The notes beneath the pieces are model-generated. The model had not been told where the DNA came from, made no database searches, and saw only the letters and a list, made by a program, of their open reading frames with translations. From Arthrobacter antibioticus (GTDB lineage: Bacteria > Actinomycetota > Actinomycetes > Actinomycetales > Micrococcaceae): 64,000 nucleotides of DNA. The stretch spans positions 124,001-188,000 of the forward strand of contig NZ_JASISQ010000004.1 of the NCBI RefSeq assembly GCF_030063205.1, in the 5' to 3' direction. A program made the translations under genes and the position numbers. This document shows, piece by piece, positions 43,317-51,841 of this stretch; the first letter of the stretch is position 1, and each line of letters opens with the position of its first letter.

Positions 43317-44987
43317 TCACGAGTCCAGACCCTCATCGCCAGATGCCACTGATGGCTCGTCGGCGTTGTCCATCCAGGCGAAGGCTTCACTTACTGCGTC
43401 CTTGTCAGTCCCCAGGATGCCCAGTCCCGCGCGCACGAGCGAGTAGAACTGCTCAACCCAAGAAGCAGCTAGCTCAACGTTGCCACCCGGGTTCAGGGCG
43501 ATGCTAGGAATGAGGTGCATTCCGTGGAGAACATTCAAACAAGGCTCCATTGCGTGCGTTTCGACTGACCACCATTCCGAGTGCACTACCCCACTAGACA
43601 GGGAGTATGCCTGTCGGTAGAAGTCCAACATGCCGGCGTCCTCCGCCATCGCACGAATCGACTTGCCCTCTGCAAAGGTGTCGCGAGTATCAACTGTCCG
43701 GTAATCGAGCACGTCGTGATTGCGGCTGAGGCGCTGAAGCTCGTCGATGCTCTCTCGAAAGCCCTCGGTTCGCGCATCGTCAGGCAACTCATCCGAGATG
43801 CGTGCGTAGAGCTTCGCCTTCCCTGCTCCATATTCTTGGAACTGTCTATAGATGGCCGGATCCTGCCGTGCCATCCAGTGGAGATAGATCTTTGTCTCCA
43901 CCAACATGCGCCCGATATGCGCACCATGTTCCATGCACCACAAATCGGGAGCCCCCAGCACCGCCATGACATCACGCCCTGCGCGGGACACAAGCCCGGA
44001 AATGACTTCCTGCCGTTCGTTGTCATACAGGTGGGCCGGGGCGGTCTCCAGCGCCTCAACGAAGCTGCTCATAACATCCATCGTGAACCCGCGCAGATTC
44101 TCGCCGCCCGCGGGCACGGAAGTCGGCTCAGTTTGATCGGAGCTGACGGCTGATGCAGCTTGCCCGTCAAGTTCGCCGTCGGTCGACTCCGTAGGGCCGT
44201 CGTCGGGACTGTCGACATCCCCCTTCCGAATACACCCGGATGTCATAGAGTTTGCTCCCCAAAACACACGTGCCCACTTGATCGCTTCATCGAAGTAGTT
44301 CGGATCATCGACTTGCAGTATCGCTTTGTGGGCACCCCAGGAAGCACGCACCAGGGAATCTGATGCCGCTCGGTTGGCCAAATTGCCCGGATAATCTTTT
44401 AGAAGCTCGATCGTTCGAGTGTCAGCACTGAAAGTTCCTGCTTGAACCGCACTCCATGTTCGCAAGCACTTCAGGAGCGCCTCGCGGTGACCATCGCGCA
44501 AGACTGATAGCAGCGCATCTCTAATCAGTTCGAGGGCCGGCCGCTCCGGTGGTACGACCTCGGTGTCGTCGACAAGCCACGGAGCCGGCAAACATGGGTA
44601 CGAGGCCAGCGCGCTGCGAACGACTTCAGAGAGTAGGCAATGTCGATGGGCTTCGTCAACGATGATCTCGGATGCGTCAGGAAACTTCACGGCCAGTGCA
44701 GCCAAGTGCGTGAGGCGTCCGTCTAGCGCTTCCGCGACCGATACTTCATCTCCATGGTGCGCAAGTCGTTCCTGTACAGCTTTCTGCCACTTCACGAAAT
44801 ACCGGAAACTGGCATCACCCTGCTCAGCCAGGACAAGTGCGGGCCAGAGGAGATCTGGGAAGTCGTCCTTGATCCAGTTCCCCATAGCCAACATCCCGGT
44901 CGCTGCGAGCGGGGTTTTGAACACGCGGCCCTTTCGCACATGGCCGTCCATAGGCCCTGAGTGTTGGTTTGCCTTAGGAATGCTCAT
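43317..44987 (-). CDS. DUF5677 domain protein
   Basis: 556 residues in two parts. The N-terminal 250 residues are helical and unassigned (MGNWIKDDFPDLLWPALVLAEQGDASFRYFVKW). An acidic, low-complexity linker follows at about 255-300, then a DUF5677 domain at about 335-515 (HIGRMLVETKIYLHWMARQDPAIYRQFQEYGAGKAKLYARI, later SSGVVHSEWW). DUF5677 proteins are helical, often lie in mobile or defence regions, and have no proven activity. No membrane helix or signal. It converges on the membrane-protein gene, with about 190 bases between. Confidence 0.75.
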   Translation of the reverse strand: MSIPKANQHSGPMDGHVRKGRVFKTPLAATGMLAMGNWIKDDFPDLLWPALVLAEQGDASFRYFVKWQKAVQERLAHHGDEVSVAEALDGRLTHLAALAVKFPDASEIIVDEAHRHCLLSEVVRSALASYPCLPAPWLVDDTEVVPPERPALELIRDALLSVLRDGHREALLKCLRTWSAVQAGTFSADTRTIELLKDYPGNLANRAASDSLVRASWGAHKAILQVDDPNYFDEAIKWARVFWGANSMTSGCIRKGDVDSPDDGPTESTDGELDGQAASAVSSDQTEPTSVPAGGENLRGFTMDVMSSFVEALETAPAHLYDNERQEVISGLVSRAGRDVMAVLGAPDLWCMEHGAHIGRMLVETKIYLHWMARQDPAIYRQFQEYGAGKAKLYARISDELPDDARTEGFRESIDELQRLSRNHDVLDYRTVDTRDTFAEGKSIRAMAEDAGMLDFYRQAYSLSSGVVHSEWWSVETHAMEPCLNVLHGMHLIPSIALNPGGNVELAASWVEQFYSLVRAGLGILGTDKDAVSEAFAWMDNADEPSVASGDEGLDS

Positions 44988-45482
44988 ATCAGGAATCTAC
45001 CTGACTTGATCCGACATAGCTGTTGGTGACCACCGGCATCGATTTTGCGACAGCCTCCCGCGGATTGCCACGAACGTGAAGAGCATCTAAGTCCGCTGGG
45101 TTCATTCGAGCTAAGAGACCCGCAGTCGAATGCGTTAGTGCCCAGAGGCCAAAACGCGAGTCTAAACTCCACCACGTCGCCGCACATAACAACCACTGAA
45201 GTGCAACGAGTCAGAGAGCCCGGACTTTGTGAGCTACCGCATGCGCACGCTAGCTCCGGCAGACAGAAGTATCTGGCGACCACGCGTCACTTGGACGCGC
45301 TTATAGGTCGCTCAATGGGTGGCAGCTCGACGCTGGTGAACGCGAAAGTACGTAGTGCTGCGAAAAACGGGCACAGTTCAAAACGCGTTCAATGCGAGGC
45401 TCCCTTCGCAGGCAACATACTGTCGTACCAGTACGTCACAATAAGGTTGTTTGAGTTGCGAAAACTGGAGTGAGGTCCGTAA
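44988..45482. other. Intergenic region with degenerate att-like site A3
   Basis: No convincing gene in 495 bases. It separates two divergent island genes, so both promoters should be here. At 45165-45182 AACTCCACCACGTCGCCG is identical to the ychF end, and CATAAC follows as in ychF. On the minus strand this encodes VMC-GDVVEFRL, compared with [12 protein letters not shown] in YchF; the codons for FR differ (TTTAGA, not TTCCGC). Confidence 0.6.
45165..45190. other. Degenerate att-like site A3
   Basis: AACTCCACCACGTCGCCG plus CATAAC, matching codons near the ychF stop apart from a small deletion. TCTAAACTCCACC (45161-45173) is also shared with site A4, but not with ychF. Confidence 0.55.
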
Positions 45483-47447
45483 TTGAGTGAAGAGGAGATG
45501 GCCCCGCGGCGGGTTAAATTTTATGGCATACATGATATGGCAACAGGTTGGCAGATCCCACGCGTAGCTGAACTTGCTGAGCGGTTCGACCCCGAGAACG
45601 TCCCGATGAACGTCGATGACATCCTTGAGCTTCACAATGTGCAGCAGTACCTCGAACAGGGGTTATTTTCGACCGCCTACGACGAAGTGGAACATAACCG
45701 GGCCAAGTCACGGATTCCCCAGATGCGTAGCACAGTAGCGCGGTTCTTTTCGGCGGTCAACAACACGAACTTTGCAGCCGTAGTAGTTGGTGTCGGCCAC
45801 GAGTATCGCGCAGACCTTCTGGATCTCCTCGGTCGGAACAATGTTTTCGAGCGCTGCGACAGCGTGGTGGTTCTTCCCGCGCTCGCCGCTACTGGTGTAC
45901 GTCTAGCTTCGATGCTCGCAAGTAAGAAGCTCGTACAAGCCTACGACACCGCGTTGCGAGACGAGCTCAGTGCATCACCTCGTGGTGCAGAGAATCTGAT
46001 TCGAAAGTATCTGCAGGAGGATGTGCGAGAAGAAATACATCTTCCAAGAAGTTTCACGTCAGTCGATGCTCGCGAATTGCTTGAGAGCTACGTCGACAGC
46101 GAGGACGCGAACCCGAACTACATCGGGCTTATTGCGATCGCTAACGAGAACACTAAGGCAGGAATCGACGCCAAGCTCAAGTTGCGAGCGAAGCGTCGCA
46201 AAGCTGAGATGAACGTGAAATACTTCAGCGAGAACGAAGGATTCAAAACTGGATACGAGGTGGGTATCTCCGACTCCCAAGATGAACCGGTCGAGTTCAA
46301 AATGGACACTTCAGATGGAATGGTCTCCCGGTACACGTTCAGCAGACAGTGGTTGGAGGAGACCATCGACAACCCCAGTATTCTCAACAACTTTCAGCAC
46401 CTGTTCGAATTTGTGGACCGTCAAGTGCTGCTGACTCTTCCGGCCTACCCGGCGAATCTGGGCGTCATGGAACGAATCATGGGTACCACTGGAAAGACCG
46501 AGTACAAGGTCGGCGCTGCGTTTCAATCCGTCGACATGGTTACCCGACTCCAGACCCGTCTGTACCTTCATTTCCTCGAGTCAAAGGACATCGACTTTGA
46601 GCATGTCATCTCCTGGTTCTTCGAGGAGTACCTCGTTGAGGAGTTCGGAGTCTCGAACTTCTCATTCAGCCCCTCAGACAGGGGAACCTCATACCTCCAG
46701 AAGGTTAGGCACGTATTCGCTGAGATAGAAAGCGTTGCAAACCAATTCACACTTTTCGTAAGGGACGGCGACCTCGACCGTGACTTGCTGGCCATGGAAT
46801 CCCTTCAGGTCCGATACAAAGAGGTACCGAGCCTCCTCAAGGGAAAGTACGTCTATCCATCCGAAGGTGAGGAGATTGTTGGCATCCTTCATCTCTTGTT
46901 CTCCGACCAGTCGTCGCTGAGTTACATCAACACGAACCTGAATGCGGACAACGCATCCATGCTTCTACTGGAAAACCGGGTGTCGTATGACGACTTTGAA
47001 GAGTATCAAAAGCCAGGCGTCGACTACCTGATTAAACATGGAGTTCTTGAGGACAACGGAGCTCAGGTTCAGTTCGTGAGCGTAGAGCAATTCCTCATCT
47101 TCAAGGCACTGTTCGACACTCAAGCAGCCAGCTACTACCACCTATCTGACGCCGGACGAGCAGAAGCGGAGACCATGGTGGCGAAGGGCTGGGTGACGCG
47201 CGGTTCCTCATTGTTGACCGAGGCCGAAGGTAAATACTTCAACTACTTTCTCAATGGGGTGGACTTCAGTAACGGGCCCCAGTTGCGCAATAAGTACCTT
47301 CATGGTTCGCAAGCCAACTCCGACGGTGAGGATGCGCACTTCACCACCTACATCACGGTACTGCGACTGATCGTGGCTTTGGTTATCAAGATGAACGACG
47401 ATTTTTGTCTCTCCTCGCTTGAGTCGAACCCGGAGGGAATCAGCTAA
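45483..47447 (+). CDS. Large protein with C-terminal HEPN-like RX4H motif
   Basis: 654 residues, no signal or membrane helix, family not recognised. The N-terminal part begins KFYGIHDMATGWQIPRVAEL. The middle is alpha/beta (FAAVVVGVGHEYRADLLDLLG). The C-terminal 100 residues end LRNKYLHG (R602 to H607), the RX4H form of the HEPN RNase motif with the common Asn after Arg, followed by a hydrophobic helix as in HEPN folds. An RNase effector is therefore inferred. TTG 45483 has GGAGTGAGG upstream; ATG 45498 is the alternative. It is alone in its segment. Confidence 0.65.
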   Translation: MSEEEMAPRRVKFYGIHDMATGWQIPRVAELAERFDPENVPMNVDDILELHNVQQYLEQGLFSTAYDEVEHNRAKSRIPQMRSTVARFFSAVNNTNFAAVVVGVGHEYRADLLDLLGRNNVFERCDSVVVLPALAATGVRLASMLASKKLVQAYDTALRDELSASPRGAENLIRKYLQEDVREEIHLPRSFTSVDARELLESYVDSEDANPNYIGLIAIANENTKAGIDAKLKLRAKRRKAEMNVKYFSENEGFKTGYEVGISDSQDEPVEFKMDTSDGMVSRYTFSRQWLEETIDNPSILNNFQHLFEFVDRQVLLTLPAYPANLGVMERIMGTTGKTEYKVGAAFQSVDMVTRLQTRLYLHFLESKDIDFEHVISWFFEEYLVEEFGVSNFSFSPSDRGTSYLQKVRHVFAEIESVANQFTLFVRDGDLDRDLLAMESLQVRYKEVPSLLKGKYVYPSEGEEIVGILHLLFSDQSSLSYINTNLNADNASMLLLENRVSYDDFEEYQKPGVDYLIKHGVLEDNGAQVQFVSVEQFLIFKALFDTQAASYYHLSDAGRAEAETMVAKGWVTRGSSLLTEAEGKYFNYFLNGVDFSNGPQLRNKYLHGSQANSDGEDAHFTTYITVLRLIVALVIKMNDDFCLSSLESNPEGIS

Positions 47448-47640
47448 ATGGAACCTGCATCGTTCGTACTGTTTCTGTGTATGCCCTCGTGGCGCGCAGA
47501 AGGACCTGCATAGAAACGAGGTTCCTTTTAGCAACGACGGCTGACGCAGACAGTCGCCGGACTGTGCGTCCCTTGTTCTAACCATCTGGCCAACTGAAGC
47601 CAGCAGGTCCCCACGACTTCTTGCCGCCGGAAATGGAAAT

Positions 47641-47673
47641 GCCTGGAATGTAAAAGCATTCCTGGCATTTTTT
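47641..47673 (+). terminator. Rho-independent terminator after the HEPN-like gene
   Basis: GCCTGGAATG and CATTCCTGGC form a 10-base stem with one T-T mismatch around loop TAAAAG, followed by ATTTTTT. It ends about 40 bases before att-like site A4. The stretch 47448-47640 holds nothing else. Confidence 0.8.
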
Positions 47674-47710
47674 ACGGTCTAGACCGAAGCGGTTCTATAC
47701 ATTAGATCTA

Positions 47711-47728
47711 AACTCCACCGCGTTCCGT
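47711..47728. other. Degenerate att-like site A4
   Basis: AACTCCACCGCGTTCCGT resembles the start of A1 (AACTCCACCACGTTCCGT), one base different. On the minus strand it reads RNAVEFRSNV followed by TAG, close to the YchF ending VVEFRFNV. The codons differ from ychF, so it looks like a diverged or foreign ychF end. Confidence 0.5.
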
Positions 47729-47914
47729 TACAGACCAACCTCTGGGATCTACAAATCTCCCGAGCCTCCGGAAAGGAGTAGATCAGTCACTTGACCCGCG
47801 GTATCGCGCACTACGCTAGCCTCGAAGCACCTCGCCACCTGGCATGGGCACCCGCATCGGAGCGGCATCAAACCGGGGGCGGGGCACACGGCGGGAGAAT
47901 CGGCCTGGTGGCGC

Positions 47915-47951
47915 TTGAGCGTCAGTGCCTTACCCTATGATTGGGATAAGG
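47915..47951 (+). promoter_or_regulatory. Putative promoter and operator of the ImmA/PIN operon
   Basis: TTGAGC (47915-47920) and TATGAT (47936-47941) are 15 bases apart. An imperfect dyad, CCTTACCC...GGGATAAGG (47928-47951), covers the -10 box. The first protein has an N-terminal HTH, so autoregulation through this dyad is plausible. The rest of 47729-47914 shows nothing. Confidence 0.45.
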
Positions 47952-48003
47952 CCACCCTCACCCCGGCCGCCGCCGCTTACTGCTACCCACGGAGGTGACC
48001 GCA

Positions 48004-49137
48004 ATGGCACGCGCACCCATCAACGGGGCCACGCTGACATGGGCACGCTCCGTCATGCACCTGAACGCCCAGGACGTAGCCAGCGCGGCTGGCACGACCC
48101 TCGAACGGACACTTGCATTTGAGTCCGGCGACGAGATGCCGACCCTCAAGCAGCTAGAGAAAATTGCTAAGAAGTTGGACCGGACCATGGCCTTCTTCTT
48201 CGCTCCTCCACCGGTGTCCACGGACGTCCCACAGACCGCTGACTTTCGTGGACGTGAAGCGGGACCCCTTCCGCCACTTCTGGCCCGCGAGATGCGCCGC
48301 GCGGAACAGCACCGTGACACCGTGCTAGACCTCCAGGGAGCCCCGGATCAGACAGCCCGAGTGAGTTCCATCGCTTGGGACTCTCACCGCAAGCGTGCCA
48401 GCGAGCTCCGTACCCAGCTCGGTCTCCGTGAGGAGTTTGTACCCCCCGAGAACGGTCAGAACCAGGTGCTGAACTTCTGGAGGGGGTTACTGGAGCACCA
48501 TGGCTACCTCGTGTTCCAGACGACTAAGGTGCCCCTCAGCACCTTCCGAGGTCTGTCCATCCAGCACGAGTCCCTGCCAATCATCATCCTCAACGGGTCC
48601 GATTCCAACAACGGCAAGGTGTTCACCCTTTTCCATGAGGTGGCACATCTCGCCAACAGAACCAGTGGCCTGTGCGACCTAGATGAGGATGTGAACGAAG
48701 AAGCCATAGCTAACGCGTTCGCAGCGAACTTCCTCATGCCCCACAAGCAGGTCACGGCAATGGTGCAGATGTTGGATGGGGAGCCGGCCGACTTGGCGTT
48801 CAAGGTGGCGGCGCGCTTCAAGGTCAGTTTCCTGGCCGCAGGCATCCGCCTCCGAACCCTGGATGTCATTGATGACGATGAATTGGAAGCCATCTGGCAG
48901 AAGAGTGACGATGTCTGGGCAAAGAGTCGAGAGGACCAGAAAGCAAGACCCGGCGGGCCCGCCCCCTGGCGCGTGCGTTACCGAGACCTGGGTAGCACCT
49001 ACATCGGCACCGTGGCACGCGCCGTGGAGGACTCCCGAGTTGACTGGATGGATGCCAGCTACCTCCTGAACGCACGCATTCCCATGGTCAGACAGATGTT
49101 TGAGGAGTATTACCGGAATGAGGGGAGTAGCCAGTGA
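48004..49137 (+). CDS. XRE / ImmA-IrrE metallopeptidase family protein
   Basis: 377 residues. Residues 5-65 are a Cro/C1-type HTH (LTWARSVMHLNAQDVASAAGTTLERTLAFESGDEMPTLKQL). The C-terminal part is an ImmA/IrrE peptidase with HEVAH in TLFHEVAHLAN and the downstream Glu in EEAIANAFAANFLMP. ATG 48004 has GGAGG eight bases upstream. The stop overlaps the start of a PIN-domain gene. HTH-ImmA proteins joined to DUF4411 PIN genes are a recurring toxin-antitoxin-like pair in which this protein should be the regulator or antitoxin. Confidence 0.88.
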   Translation: MARAPINGATLTWARSVMHLNAQDVASAAGTTLERTLAFESGDEMPTLKQLEKIAKKLDRTMAFFFAPPPVSTDVPQTADFRGREAGPLPPLLAREMRRAEQHRDTVLDLQGAPDQTARVSSIAWDSHRKRASELRTQLGLREEFVPPENGQNQVLNFWRGLLEHHGYLVFQTTKVPLSTFRGLSIQHESLPIIILNGSDSNNGKVFTLFHEVAHLANRTSGLCDLDEDVNEEAIANAFAANFLMPHKQVTAMVQMLDGEPADLAFKVAARFKVSFLAAGIRLRTLDVIDDDELEAIWQKSDDVWAKSREDQKARPGGPAPWRVRYRDLGSTYIGTVARAVEDSRVDWMDASYLLNARIPMVRQMFEEYYRNEGSSQ

Positions 49138-49595
49138 GCTACACCCTCGATTCCAACATTCTCATTAACATGGAACGGCTCTACCCTCGTGACATCTTCC
49201 CGTCACTTTGGGCTTCCATCGAAAGCCTGGTTGGCCAGGGCGAGGCCTGCATCTGTGAAGCAGTCCTCCGCGAGTTGGAGCGAGGTGATGACGACCTCCA
49301 CACCTGGGCAAAGAACCTCCACGGGTTCCTATGCACAACGCATCAAAGCGAGGTGCTGACAGTGGCGGCAATCACCCAGGCCCACCCCGGATGGGTGAGC
49401 GGGACCCAGAACGATGCCGACCCCTGGGTCATTGCCCATGGACTACAGGAGCAGCGGACAGTCGTTACCGAGGAAAACCTGAAAGGCCCCAACACCCCAG
49501 ACCGAAATCAGAAGATTCCCAACGTTGCCCTAGAACACGGGGTAGCCACCATGAAGTTCTTCGGATTTGTCAAGGCGAAGGGCTGGACCTTCTAG
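49134..49595 (+). CDS. DUF4411 PIN-like RNase toxin candidate
   Basis: 153 residues. The PIN-type acidic sites are visible: LDSNILI (residues 5-11), then EAVLRELERGDDDL, then NDADPWVIAHG and VVTEEN. The ending LEHGVATMKFFGFVKAKGW is the DUF4411 signature. The start overlaps the metallopeptidase stop by four bases (ATGA), so translation is coupled. Single-stranded RNA cleavage is the known activity of PIN toxins; for DUF4411 it is inferred. Confidence 0.85.
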   Translation: MSYTLDSNILINMERLYPRDIFPSLWASIESLVGQGEACICEAVLRELERGDDDLHTWAKNLHGFLCTTHQSEVLTVAAITQAHPGWVSGTQNDADPWVIAHGLQEQRTVVTEENLKGPNTPDRNQKIPNVALEHGVATMKFFGFVKAKGWTF

Positions 49596-49598
49596 CCG

Positions 49599-49772
49599 CT
49601 ATGCACACCGCGGAAAGAACGCGGGGGCTGGATCTTGGTTTTTCTTGATGGCCCCGTCTTCGACCATTTCACGATACTTCGCAGTCACGCTGGTGTCTGG
49701 ACGGCAGCGCCACGGAACCGCGTAGATGACGAAGCCTTCCCGAGATAGCAGGCTCCCAACCTGACCAGCTAT
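49599..49772 (-). pseudogene. Gene remnant downstream of the glycosylase gene
   Basis: An open stretch of about 57 codons on the minus strand without a clear start: GQVGSLLSREGFVIYAVPWRCRPDTS, then TAKYREMVEDGAIKKN, then a TAG. Composition looks coding, but no family is recognised. It is probably the 3' end of a lost gene; a very short real gene is the alternative. Confidence 0.35.
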
Positions 49773-49812
49773 GCGTCAACAGCATGAATCACTCGGAGAT
49801 CGATCTGCGTTG

Positions 49813-50361
49813 TTAGCGGTCCAGAAAGGCCGCCAACCCATGCCAGTAGTCGACAGGTGGCCTCTCGAGCCCATTCACTCCCTTGAGCGGCCTCGTAGCG
49901 GGGTTGGCTGAGGAAGTTGACGGCAGGACAAACACGAGGCTTTCGCCCACCGCCCAATCCTGGGGGCCGAAGTGAACGTCTCCGAAATACCCGATGAATG
50001 AACCAAAGGATGCTTCCACACCGAGCTTCCCGGCGAAAGCTACGACTTTGGGCCGGAGGGTTGTGAGGCGGTCAATCAGGCCCTTACAATCAAAGCTGTC
50101 GCTTTGCTCCTCGCTGCCATCCATGCCAGCATAGGTCTTGCTGAGGTCGGTCAGACCGATCCCAAAGACAGGCAGTAGGTGGTCGTCGGTCGGCTTCAGC
50201 AGATTTGGGGTGAACCCAGTCTCGTGTAGCCAGCGGTAAAACCGGTTGCCGCCGTTGCTGTAGTAGTGCCCGGCTTCGGCGCTCCTCTTACCGGCGGATG
50301 CGCCAACAAAGACGACGCCAAGATCGGGGCCCATGATGTCCGGAAGCTTCTCCCCCGCCAC
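49813..50361 (-). CDS. MUG-like uracil/mismatch-DNA glycosylase family protein
   Basis: 182 residues from GTG 50361, chosen because AAGGAGG lies four bases upstream; the frame stays open to 50478. Family marks: VVFVGASAGKRSAEAGHYYSNGGNRFYRWL (first active-site region) and VFVLPSTSSAN (second motif). In classical MUG the first motif reads NPG; here the Asn position is Ala (GASAG), so catalysis may be altered. It lies 180 bases from the ychF stop, inside the last island segment, convergent with the PIN gene. Confidence 0.75.
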   Translation of the reverse strand: MAGEKLPDIMGPDLGVVFVGASAGKRSAEAGHYYSNGGNRFYRWLHETGFTPNLLKPTDDHLLPVFGIGLTDLSKTYAGMDGSEEQSDSFDCKGLIDRLTTLRPKVVAFAGKLGVEASFGSFIGYFGDVHFGPQDWAVGESLVFVLPSTSSANPATRPLKGVNGLERPPVDYWHGLAAFLDR

Positions 50362-50544
50362 ACTGCCTCCTTCAGGTTGCACCGTTTCCCTCGCGAGCAA
50401 GTAGGCACGTTCTGGACCTATTATCACATGTCCAGACCATCCACCGATTCCGCATAGAGGGCGGGGCTGCAGCCGCAATTAGCCACCTCAGTCAGCACAG
50501 TGAGACCGAGCCCAACACGGACGACTCTTGCACCGCAATCGTCA

Positions 50545-50581
50545 CCAGCGGCTCAGACGTTGAAGCGGAACTCCACCACGT
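50545..50581. other. att-like site A5 (the ychF 3' end itself)
   Basis: The last 27 coding bases of ychF, its stop codon at 50553-50555 and 8 bases beyond. The same 37 bases recur at 41998 and 37986 in the same orientation. This is the chromosomal anchor of the island. No terminator hairpin follows ychF here before the glycosylase gene. Confidence 0.85.
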
Positions 50582-51638
50582 CGCCGTCGTGCATAACGTA
50601 TTCCTTGCCCTCAATACGGACCTTGCCCTTGGCCTTGGCCTCGTGCATCGATCCAGCTTCTATCAAGTCATCAAAGTGGACAACTTCAGCCTTGATGAAT
50701 CCACGCTGGAAATCTGTGTGGATAACTCCGGCTGCCTGCGGAGCTGTGTCACCCTGACGGATGGTCCACGCGCGCGTTTCTTTCGGACCTGCCGTGAGGT
50801 ACGTCTGCAAACCAAGGGTGTGGAAGCCAACGCGGGCCAGCTGATTCAGGCCTGATTCCTCTTGGCCACTCATCTCGAGCATCTCCCTAGCCTCCTCCTC
50901 ATCTAGCTCAACGAGGTCGGATTCCAGCTTGGCGTCAAGGAAAATCGCGTCTGCGGGAGCCACAAGTTCACGCAGCTCGGCTTGGCGCTCCGGGTTGGCC
51001 AGAACTGCGTCATCAACATTGAAAACATAGATGAAAGGTTTGGCCGTGAGCAGGCTGAGCTCGGCCAAGTGCTCCATCTCCAGCTTGTCGCTCTTGATGG
51101 AAGCAAAGATGGTGTCCCCGCGTTCAAGGACAGTCTGGGCGGCCAAAATTGCCTTCAACTCGGCTGCATCGCGCTGCTTGAGCTTGACAGCCTTTTCCAA
51201 GCGCGGAATCGCCTTTTCAATGGTCTGCATATCAGCCAGAATCAGCTCTGTATTGATGGTTTCCATATCGGAACGGGGGTCAACCTTACCGTCCACATGA
51301 ATAACATCGGGATCGTCGAAGACCCGGATGACCTGAGCGATCGCTTCAGCCTCGCGAATATTGGCCAGGAATTTATTGCCCAGCCCTTCCCCTTCCGAAG
51401 CGCCTTTGACAATTCCTGCGATGTCAACAAAAGACACCACTGCAGGCAGCAAGCGCTGCGAGCCGAAGATCTCAGCGAGCTTCGCCAAACGGGGATCGGG
51501 CAGGCTGACGACGCCAACATTGGGCTCGATGGTGGCGAACGGATAGTTCGCTGCGAGCACGTTGTTGCGAGTCAGTGCGTTGAAAAGAGTTGATTTGCCG
51601 ACGTTGGGCAGTCCGACGATGCCAATTGTAAGAGCCAC
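50553..51638 (-). CDS. ychF: Redox-regulated ATPase YchF
   Basis: 361-residue Obg-family P-loop protein that prefers ATP, binds ribosomes, and affects oxidative-stress responses. G1 [15 protein letters not shown] (residues 8-22), [17 protein letters not shown] (G3), NVDD (the altered G4) and a C-terminal TGS domain ([26 protein letters not shown]) are present. The C-terminus [10 protein letters not shown] is complete. Its 3' end doubles as the island's att-like site, so repeated integration has kept the protein intact. Confidence 0.95.
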   Translation of the reverse strand: MALTIGIVGLPNVGKSTLFNALTRNNVLAANYPFATIEPNVGVVSLPDPRLAKLAEIFGSQRLLPAVVSFVDIAGIVKGASEGEGLGNKFLANIREAEAIAQVIRVFDDPDVIHVDGKVDPRSDMETINTELILADMQTIEKAIPRLEKAVKLKQRDAAELKAILAAQTVLERGDTIFASIKSDKLEMEHLAELSLLTAKPFIYVFNVDDAVLANPERQAELRELVAPADAIFLDAKLESDLVELDEEEAREMLEMSGQEESGLNQLARVGFHTLGLQTYLTAGPKETRAWTIRQGDTAPQAAGVIHTDFQRGFIKAEVVHFDDLIEAGSMHEAKAKGKVRIEGKEYVMHDGDVVEFRFNV

Positions 51639-51841
51639 GGGTCAAGCTTACCGGCAGGGCGCCCATTTTGTTCAGCCGCGCGAATTCAGCACTCCGCTCC
51701 CTGAACACGGACTCGGGGGTAGTTATTACTTTCCGCCCGCCGTACACCGGGTGCTAAACGTAATATCTACCCCCTGGCGCCGTGCCGAGGCTGCAGCGAG
51801 AAGAAACGCTCAATGTCAGTGCTTCATGCGAAGGTAGTTTC

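Noticed and set aside
45045-45473. 142-codon plus-strand ORF between the DUF5677 and HEPN-like genes
   Set aside because: No ribosome site, no motif, and it covers the divergent promoter region and site A3; composition does not look coding.
37981-50581. Search for an integrase, recombinase or phage structural gene in the island
   Set aside because: All larger reading frames were read; none shows tyrosine or serine recombinase motifs. The only mobile-element trace is a dead IS3 end at 39132-39263.
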